Assembly (NCBI GenBank): GCA_023393915.1
Contig: JAEXBS010000037.1
Location: 7,663 to 71,662 of the forward strand
Length of the DNA stretch: 64,000 nt
Reading direction: 5' to 3'
From: Bacteroidota bacterium
GTDB lineage: Bacteria > Bacteroidota > Bacteroidia > Flavobacteriales > Weeksellaceae
Of this stretch, positions 59,001 to 64,000 are shown piece after piece (positions within the stretch are counted from its first letter, which is position 1; each line of letters begins with the position of its first letter). The notes beneath the pieces were generated by a model. The model searched no databases, was not told the origin of the DNA, and worked only from the letters and a program-made list of their open reading frames with translations. Position numbers and translations under genes: made by a program.

Positions 59001-59484
59001 AATTCATTAATTGAGTTATTTGAGTTTTGATCTTTTCTCTCGCTCTCATTAGGTTTACTCGAACCGCATTCTGTTCCATTTCTAGAACTTCTGATATTTC
59101 CGCGACACTGTATTCTTCAACATCTTTCATGTGAATCACCAGTCTTTGTTTTTCAGGTAATTCGTTGATGTACTCAATAATTTGATCTCTCAAGTTATTG
59201 ACTTCTGGCCGGTAATATTCGGCGTTACTTATCATTAGTCCTGCGTAAGCCTTCTTTACTTTCTCATGCTTTAGCCTATTGAGACATTCATTTCGAACAC
59301 AAGTAAGAACATAAGATTTCAAGTTCTCGTAGGTATTCAGGGTCTCTTTTTTTTGCCAAAACTTAAGCATTAGTTCTTGAACAACATCCTGAGCCTCCTC
59401 CATTGATAATAAGTACGATTTGGCAAAACGATACATCTCGTCCTTTAGAACAAATACCGTTTCTTGAAACCACTTTTGAGTCAT
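58978..59484 (-). CDS. ECF-type RNA polymerase sigma factor
   Basis: A 168-residue sigma-70 family protein of ECF size. Region 2 is MYRFAKSYLLSMEEAQDVVQELMLKFWQKKETLNTYENLKSYVLTCVRNECLNRLK, and region 4 is ELPEKQRLVIHMKDVEEYSVAEISEVLEMEQNAVRVNLMRAREKI, a helix-turn-helix for the -35 region. No region 1 or 3 exists. It is the first gene of a leftward operon with an anti-sigma-like protein and two DUF4252 genes; no exact -7 box is seen. Confidence 0.92.
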   Translation of the reverse strand: MTQKWFQETVFVLKDEMYRFAKSYLLSMEEAQDVVQELMLKFWQKKETLNTYENLKSYVLTCVRNECLNRLKHEKVKKAYAGLMISNAEYYRPEVNNLRDQIIEYINELPEKQRLVIHMKDVEEYSVAEISEVLEMEQNAVRVNLMRAREKIKTQITQLMNYEKRQLS

Positions 59485-59539
59485 AGAGGAAGTTTTAATT
59501 AATAAACAACTAGAATCTTTATTCTATTACATCTCTCAG

Positions 59540-59580
59540 AAAAAATCCGCAAAACTTTAAGCTTAGCGGATTCTTTTTTC
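59540..59580 (-). terminator. terminator after the GlmU-like gene
   Basis: AATCCGC (59544-59550) pairs with GCGGATT (59566-59572); both flanks are A/T-rich. It lies about 20 bases after the GlmU-like gene stop. Confidence 0.8.
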
Positions 59581-59595
59581 TATAAAAAACATTGT

Positions 59596-60759
59596 TTAAC
59601 CGTTCTCATAGATATGTTTTAAAATTTCTTTATCTGTATCTAAAAGAGGTACTTTACGCCTTGCCATAGCCTTCTCGGCAACTTCATAGGCCTTATCCAA
59701 TTTGAATTTTTCATCTCCCTTAAATCCACCCCAAGAAAAACTCTCTATTAAATTGGGTGGAAAGCCATTTTTAAAAATATTAGCAGCGACACCTACCACA
59801 GTGCCTGTATTCAATTGGGTGTTTATTGCTGTTTTTGAATGATCTCCCATGATAAGTCCGGCAAATTGAAGTCCTGTATTCTGAAAACGTTTCGTTCTAT
59901 AATTCCACATTTTCACTTCAGCGTAATTGTTTTTAAGATTAGAAGAATTGGTATCTGCCCCCAAATTGCACCATTCACCGATAACAGAATTTCCTACAAA
60001 ACCATCATGCCCTTTATTGGAATACCCAAAAATGACAATATTGTTTACCTCTCCTCCCACCTTACAGTGGGGGCCAATTGTTGTTGGCCCATAGACTTTT
60101 GCCCCAAGGTTGAACTTGGAACCTTCCCCTAAGGTAATGGGGCCTCGCAAATGACACCCTTCCATTACTTCAGAATCTTTACCAATATAAATTTTACCGG
60201 TCTTTGTATTCAAAGTGGAATACTCGACTTCAGCTCCTTCTTCAATAAATAGGTCTTCGACCGCCCCAATAAGCCCATTAGTTTTAGACAACGATTGTGA
60301 TGTTCTGTTGCGCGTTAATAATTCAAAATCAAAGTCAATAGCCTCTTTATTATAAGAGAACAAATCGGTGGGCCTTGTAAAAAACAACAGCTCCTCATGA
60401 ATATCGATCATCTTCTCGATACTTTGAAGTGAAAAATCTTTCATGTGGATGCGTGCTGCCAAAAGTTCATTCTCGTACACCAAGGCTTCTCCCAATTGGA
60501 GCTGCTTAATTTGACTCAGCACAGAATCACTAGGTAAAAAATTGGGCACAATAAAAAGACTTTCTTCTAATTGTGGTTTAGGAAATTTTATCTGAAGATA
60601 ATCTTCTGTGATATAAGAAACTGTATCAATTTCTAGAAGCTTTTGCCAGCGCTCTGAAAAGCTCAGAATTCCGCAGCGCATCTCGGATACAGGTTTAGTG
60701 AAAGTAAGTGGAAGAAAATCTTCCCAATACTGTGCGTCAGAAAAAACCAATTGTAGCAT
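59596..60759 (-). CDS. GlmU-like sugar nucleotidyltransferase/acetyltransferase family
   Basis: A 387-residue protein of the GlmU family. The N-terminal half is degenerate, without the usual pyrophosphorylase GxGTRM motif. Residues about 185-345 form the left-handed beta-helix of hexapeptide repeats: EVEYSTLNTKTGKIYIGKDSEV, CHLRGPITLGEGSKFNLGAKVYGPTTIGPHCKVGG, and NSVIGEWCNLGADTNSSNLKNNY. In Flavobacteriia this gene is typically near type-B L31, as here. Its exact activity is uncertain. It has a -7 box 26 bases upstream. Confidence 0.85.
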   Translation of the reverse strand: MLQLVFSDAQYWEDFLPLTFTKPVSEMRCGILSFSERWQKLLEIDTVSYITEDYLQIKFPKPQLEESLFIVPNFLPSDSVLSQIKQLQLGEALVYENELLAARIHMKDFSLQSIEKMIDIHEELLFFTRPTDLFSYNKEAIDFDFELLTRNRTSQSLSKTNGLIGAVEDLFIEEGAEVEYSTLNTKTGKIYIGKDSEVMEGCHLRGPITLGEGSKFNLGAKVYGPTTIGPHCKVGGEVNNIVIFGYSNKGHDGFVGNSVIGEWCNLGADTNSSNLKNNYAEVKMWNYRTKRFQNTGLQFAGLIMGDHSKTAINTQLNTGTVVGVAANIFKNGFPPNLIESFSWGGFKGDEKFKLDKAYEVAEKAMARRKVPLLDTDKEILKHIYENG

Positions 60760-60784
60760 GAAAATACGAATTATTAATACTTCT

Positions 60785-60792
60785 CAAATGTA
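60785..60792 (-). promoter_or_regulatory. putative -7 box for the GlmU-like gene
   Basis: The minus strand reads TACATTTG, an exact match. Confidence 0.6.
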
Positions 60793-60824
60793 CAATAATT
60801 CTCGTATTTTATTTTTTACAAAGC

Positions 60825-60851
60825 ATAAAAAAGCCGGCTTGATGCCGGCTT
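60825..60851 (-). terminator. terminator of rpmE2
   Basis: AAGCCGGC (60831-60838) pairs with GCCGGCTT (60844-60851), followed on the minus strand by six T. Confidence 0.9.
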
Positions 60852-60884
60852 GTATTTTCTTAGATCCCTTTGGGAGATAATTGA

Positions 60885-61136
60885 TTACTTCGCGAACTTT
60901 TTATACTTGTTCATGAATTTATCTACACGTCCAGCGGTGTCAACTAACTTTACTTTACCTGTGTAAAAAGGGTGAGATGTTGAAGATATCTCCATTTTGA
61001 TTAATGGATACGTTTCTCCTTCGTACTCGATTGTGTCTTTTGTTTCTGCAGTAGATTTGCAAAGAAACATCTCGTCGTTACTCATATCTTTGAAAACAAC
61101 AAGTCTATAATTTTCTGGGTGAATTCCTTGTTTCAT
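60885..61136 (-). CDS. rpmE2: 50S ribosomal protein L31, type B
   Basis: An 83-residue L31 of the B type: MKQGIHPENYRLVVFKDMS, then EYEGETYPLIKMEISSTSHPFYTGKVKLVDTAGRVDKFMNKYKKF. The CxxC zinc motifs of type A are absent, so it does not need zinc. It has its own strong promoter and terminator. A roughly 69-base leader precedes the start. Confidence 0.95.
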   Translation of the reverse strand: MKQGIHPENYRLVVFKDMSNDEMFLCKSTAETKDTIEYEGETYPLIKMEISSTSHPFYTGKVKLVDTAGRVDKFMNKYKKFAK

Positions 61137-61211
61137 AATTAAATATTTAAAATAAATTAAAGGTCTGCTTCAGAAATAGTAATGGATATTCCTCTGCTAA
61201 AATTTAGACTG

Positions 61212-61242
61212 CAAAATTATAACTTTTTTTTGTTTAAGCAAA
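61212..61242 (-). promoter_or_regulatory. promoter of rpmE2
   Basis: On the minus strand TTTG (61239-61242), a 19-base spacer and TAATTTTG (61212-61219) give a full Bacteroidota promoter match. Confidence 0.85.
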
Positions 61243-61285
61243 ATGATTTTGAATAAAATTTAACACATAAATCGCGGGTTTTTAG

Positions 61286-61293
61286 TACATTTG
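61286..61293 (+). promoter_or_regulatory. putative -7 box for the MazG-like gene
   Basis: TACATTTG is an exact match 82 bases before the ATG. A closer imperfect box, TACTTTTC (about 61343-61350), is an alternative. Confidence 0.4.
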
Positions 61294-61375
61294 AAAAAAT
61301 GCTGATTTAATAAGGTTTAGGAGTCAATTTATTAGTGTATTGTCCTACTTTTCACCTTCCTGATAATTTACTAGA

Positions 61376-61705
61376 ATGAATGAAATTTCAACACTGCAGA
61401 AACAAGTTGATCAGTGGATTCAAACCTATGGGATCCGGTACTTCGATGAACTAACTAATCTTGCACTACTATCGGAAGAAGTAGGTGAAGTCGCCCGCAT
61501 TATTGCTCGGCGCTACGGACAACAAAGCGAGAAACCTACGGATAAGGACAAAGACTTAGGTGAGGAACTCTCGGATGTTCTTTTTGTTTTGCTCTGTCTT
61601 GCCAATCAAACAGGAGTAGACTTGCAAAGCGCATTTGATAAAAAAATGGAATTAAAGACAGTTCGAGATAAAGAACGACATAAGAACAATCCGAAGTTAA
61701 AATAA
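61376..61705 (+). CDS. MazG-like nucleotide pyrophosphohydrolase
   Basis: A 109-residue protein of the MazG/all-alpha NTP pyrophosphatase fold. Metal-binding acids are in LLSEEVGEVARII (EExxE near residue 30) and DLGEELSDVLFVLLCLAN (ExxD near residue 63). Such enzymes clean up non-canonical or excess dNTPs. It precedes aroA by 27 bases, so the genes may be co-transcribed. Confidence 0.9.
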   Translation: MNEISTLQKQVDQWIQTYGIRYFDELTNLALLSEEVGEVARIIARRYGQQSEKPTDKDKDLGEELSDVLFVLLCLANQTGVDLQSAFDKKMELKTVRDKERHKNNPKLK

Positions 61706-61732
61706 ATCATACTATTGTTTTTCTACCCTACT

Positions 61733-62962
61733 ATGCACCTAAAGAAATCCAGACTCCTGTCTAACCAAATCATAAAAATAAGCGGATCAAAAAGCATTTC
61801 TAACCGCCTTATTATTCTTCACTCTTTATTTCAAAATATAAAAATGGAAAACTTATCGGATTCGAAGGACACAGAAGTTCTTTTAAATGCGGTAAGGACT
61901 ACTAACAATTTGGTTGATATACACCATGCTGGAACAGCGATGCGTTTTTTAACTTCCTACTTTTCCATTCAAGAAGGTAAGGAAGTTACCCTTACTGGGT
62001 CGTCTCGCATGAAAGAGCGTCCTATTTATCCCTTAGTTGAGGCTTTACAACAATTAGGAGCCTCGATTGAATACACTGAGAAAGAAGGGTATCCACCGGT
62101 TAAAATTGTGGGCAAAAAGCTTCAGAAAAGCAATGTAAAAGTTGATGCTAATCTATCAAGTCAATTCATTACCTCTTTAATGCTTATTGGAGCCAAGTTA
62201 CCTAACGGAATGAACATAGAACTAATCGGAGAAATTACTTCTAAACCTTATATACTAATGAGCTTACGGCTATTGCAGTCTGTAGGGATTGAAGCTAGGA
62301 TAGAGGAAAATAAGATTCAAATAAAACCCTTTAAATCGGATGAAAAACCTTCTTCCTCCCACTATATGGAGGTAGAGAGCGATTGGTCGTCTGCCTCCTA
62401 TTATTATTCTTTTGTCGCAGTTTCTAGAACTCCAATGGTGTTGAAAAGCTTTCAAAATAGATCGTATCAAGGAGACTCTATCTTAAAAGAGATCTATTGG
62501 GAATGTTTTGGAGTCAATACGGTCACCGATATTCAAGAAAACCAAATCACATTACTTCCTGAATTTTTTTCATACCCAAAGAAAATAGATTTGGATTTGA
62601 ATGATGCGCCTGATATTGCACAAACCATTGCCGTAACGGCAACATTATTAAAGATACCTTTTCATTTAAAAGGTCTTTCCACTCTTAAAATAAAGGAGAC
62701 AGATCGATTGTTTGCCCTTCATCAAGAACTAGCAAAAATAGGTTGTGAAACTATAATAACTCCGCACAGTATCGAATCAATTTCGTTCAAAGAGCCGCTG
62801 GATCCTATTAAAATAAAAACCTATGAAGACCATCGAATGGCTATGAGTTTTGCTCCTGTCGTACTAAAAAATAATTTACAAATTGAAAATCCTGAGGTTG
62901 TAGAAAAATCATACCCGAAATTTTGGGAGGATCTCAAAAAAATATTGGAACCAATACAATGA
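61733..62962 (+). CDS. aroA: 3-phosphoshikimate 1-carboxyvinyltransferase (EPSP synthase)
   Basis: A 409-residue EPSP synthase that joins shikimate-3-phosphate and PEP in aromatic synthesis. Seen are KISGSKSISNRLIILHSLF near the start (SKS phosphate site), AGTAMRFLTSYF, LTGSSRMKERPIYPLVEAL, SSQFITSLMLIGAKL and DHRMAMSFAPVVL. It is slightly shorter than E. coli AroA. I chose ATG 61733 over the upstream TTG at 61715. The stop overlaps the next start by 4 bases (ATGA). Confidence 0.93.
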   Translation: MHLKKSRLLSNQIIKISGSKSISNRLIILHSLFQNIKMENLSDSKDTEVLLNAVRTTNNLVDIHHAGTAMRFLTSYFSIQEGKEVTLTGSSRMKERPIYPLVEALQQLGASIEYTEKEGYPPVKIVGKKLQKSNVKVDANLSSQFITSLMLIGAKLPNGMNIELIGEITSKPYILMSLRLLQSVGIEARIEENKIQIKPFKSDEKPSSSHYMEVESDWSSASYYYSFVAVSRTPMVLKSFQNRSYQGDSILKEIYWECFGVNTVTDIQENQITLLPEFFSYPKKIDLDLNDAPDIAQTIAVTATLLKIPFHLKGLSTLKIKETDRLFALHQELAKIGCETIITPHSIESISFKEPLDPIKIKTYEDHRMAMSFAPVVLKNNLQIENPEVVEKSYPKFWEDLKKILEPIQ

Positions 62963-63756
62963 AAAAGACAATAATCATCACCGGCAGTTCAACAGGCATT
63001 GGGAAAACCCTTGCTGAACATTTTGCCTCAAAAGGACATAGTGTATATGGGCTAAGTCGAAAACCATCAGAATCTACTTTATTCACTTCCATTCCTACAG
63101 ATATAACGGACAAAGACCAGGTGCAGGAAGCAATGAATCTTATCCTATCAAAAGAAACTAAAATTGATTTATTAGTGAATAATGCTGGTATGGGTATGGT
63201 CGGACCTGTTGAAGATGCGACAAAGGATGAAATAGCTAAACTATTTAATTTAAATCTCACAGGAAGTGTACACCTAATTTCATCAGTACTACCTAGCATG
63301 AGACAACAGAAATACGGGAAAATCATCAATATTTCTAGTATTGGATCAGAAATGGGACTTCCGTTCCGAGGATTCTATTCCGCCTCTAAAGCAGCCTTAG
63401 ATCGAGTAACAGAAGCTATTAGATATGAAGTAAGACCATGGAACATCGAGATATGCTCATTACATCTAGGTGACATCAAAACTTCAATTGCAGACTCCAG
63501 AGTAAAAAGTGAAGTTTCTAAACCCTACCAGGTGGTCTACAGCAAAGTCTATGAACTCATGAACGCACATGTTGATAAAGGTACAGAACCACAAGAGGTA
63601 GCCCAATATATAGAAAAGCTAATCAGTAAACGAAATTGGAAAGCCCATTACTATTTTGGTGCATTTGGACAAAAGATCGGAGTTCCATTAAAATGGATCC
63701 TTCCCCAAAATTTCTATGAATCACTAATGAGAAAATACAACAAAATAGATAACTAA
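62959..63756 (+). CDS. SDR-family oxidoreductase
   Basis: A 265-residue short-chain dehydrogenase. The cofactor-binding TGSSTGIG is near the start, followed by LVNNAGMG near residue 72, INISSIG and the catalytic Tyr-x-x-x-Lys in FYSASKAALDRV near residue 145. Substrate unknown; the sequence resembles NADPH-dependent reductases of the classic type. The ATG overlaps the aroA stop (ATGA), so the two are translationally coupled. Confidence 0.9.
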   Translation: MKKTIIITGSSTGIGKTLAEHFASKGHSVYGLSRKPSESTLFTSIPTDITDKDQVQEAMNLILSKETKIDLLVNNAGMGMVGPVEDATKDEIAKLFNLNLTGSVHLISSVLPSMRQQKYGKIINISSIGSEMGLPFRGFYSASKAALDRVTEAIRYEVRPWNIEICSLHLGDIKTSIADSRVKSEVSKPYQVVYSKVYELMNAHVDKGTEPQEVAQYIEKLISKRNWKAHYYFGAFGQKIGVPLKWILPQNFYESLMRKYNKIDN

Positions 63757-63790
63757 AGTTTCATTAAAAGAAATAAAACACCAATAACAG

Positions 63791-63821
63791 CTACTCCTAT
63801 GTTTCAAGGGGTAGTTTTTTT
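63791..63821 (+). terminator. terminator of aroA-SDR
   Basis: CTACTCC (63791-63797) pairs with GGGGTAG (63808-63814), with one G-T pair, then seven T. Confidence 0.88.
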
Positions 63822-63883
63822 GTGTATTGCCTTTACAACACTACCTCATACTAGTATAAAGAAGCAAATATTAAAGCAAAAAA

Positions 63884-63920
63884 AATCCTCAACCACTACG
63901 TGATTGAGGATTCAAAAAAA
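63884..63920 (-). terminator. terminator of the rRNA operon
   Basis: AATCCTCAA (63884-63892) pairs perfectly with TTGAGGATT (63904-63912). On the minus strand it follows the 5S 3' end by about 10 bases and is followed by T. Confidence 0.88.
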
Positions 63921-63922
63921 AC

Positions 63923-64000
63923 TGGCGGCGACCTACTCTCCCGCGTTAGCAGTACCATCGGCGCTAGAGGGCTTAACTTCTGTGTTCGGAATGGGAACAG
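63923..64000 (-). rRNA. rrf: 5S ribosomal RNA, 3' part
   Basis: The minus strand reads the conserved 5S centre CCATTCCGAACACAGAAG near its left end, and the 3' half ends in GGGAGAGTAGGTCGCCGCCA. The 5' part lies beyond the right edge, as do 23S and 16S, which must be upstream on this strand. Expected full length is near 110-120 bases. Confidence 0.95.

Noticed and set aside
61376..61705. MazG as part of a toxin-antitoxin locus
   Set aside because: There is no mazE/mazF beside it. It resembles the housekeeping pyrophosphohydrolase.

Overview
The window is ordinary chromosomal DNA from a Flavobacteriia-type member of the Bacteroidota. The evidence is the gene families present: an elongated NusB, YajC next to DUF1573, DUF3276, BshB1 of bacillithiol synthesis, an ExbB-ExbD-ExbD-TonB operon with a PstS-like lipoprotein and a TPR protein, a DUF4252/sigma-factor operon, fused IcmF mutase, type-B L31 and a GlmU-like nucleotidyltransferase. 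Promoters fit the same group: about 30 genes are preceded by the Bacteroidota -7 box TAnnTTTG, sometimes with a TTTG -33 box about 19 bases upstream. DNA is AT-rich. The family is not certain; a Weeksellaceae or Flavobacteriaceae relative is my best guess. I see no phage, insertion sequence, CRISPR array or plasmid gene.

Layout. 1-5,000: nusB-DUF1573-yajC, an ABC exporter, DUF3276, tRNA-His and bshB1. 5,000-11,000: the leftward TonB-energising operon exbB-exbD-exbD-tonB, an internal hairpin terminator, then a small membrane protein, a PstS-like lipoprotein and a TPR protein. 11,000-19,000: leuS, then an O-methyltransferase / NlpC-P60-like / Kdo transferase operon, an OmpA-type lipoprotein and tilS. 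19,000-29,800: dsbD, a lipoprotein, a hydrolase, a DHH phosphoesterase, rpmH, ftsE, ribE-histidine kinase-trmN6, pdxA, DUF177-rpmF. 29,900-38,700: accB-accC, rocD with two glycosyltransferases, a GT90 transferase, gltX and accA. 39,000-43,400: tsf, trmB and, convergent to them, rplM-rpsI-rpsB. 43,600-54,400: a membrane protein, icmF, a Tat-exported metallo-beta-lactamase-fold protein divergent from a serine-hydrolase lipoprotein, a double-domain M16 peptidase, ruvC and DUF4407. 54,400-64,000: guaB, the sigma factor/DUF4252 operon, GlmU-like gene, rpmE2, mazG-like, aroA-SDR, and the 3' end of a 5S rRNA gene whose rRNA operon continues beyond the right edge.

Genes that work together: accB, accC and accA supply malonyl-CoA (accD is not here); ribosomal proteins L34, L32, S2, S9, L13 and L31 with EF-Ts, LeuRS, GluRS, TilS, TrmB and TrmN6 serve translation; WaaA and the sugar transferases build the outer-membrane glycan; ExbB/ExbD/TonB energise outer-membrane transport.

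I found no clear new defence or mobile system. The points most worth checking are the NlpC/P60 protein whose expected catalytic cysteine is serine, the sigma factor/DUF4252-DUF2807 operon, the extended TonB operon with its internal terminator, possible RNA leaders ahead of rplM and rpsB, a structured intergenic element near 43,600, and -7 boxes placed so close to bshB1 and ruvC that their mRNAs may be leaderless.
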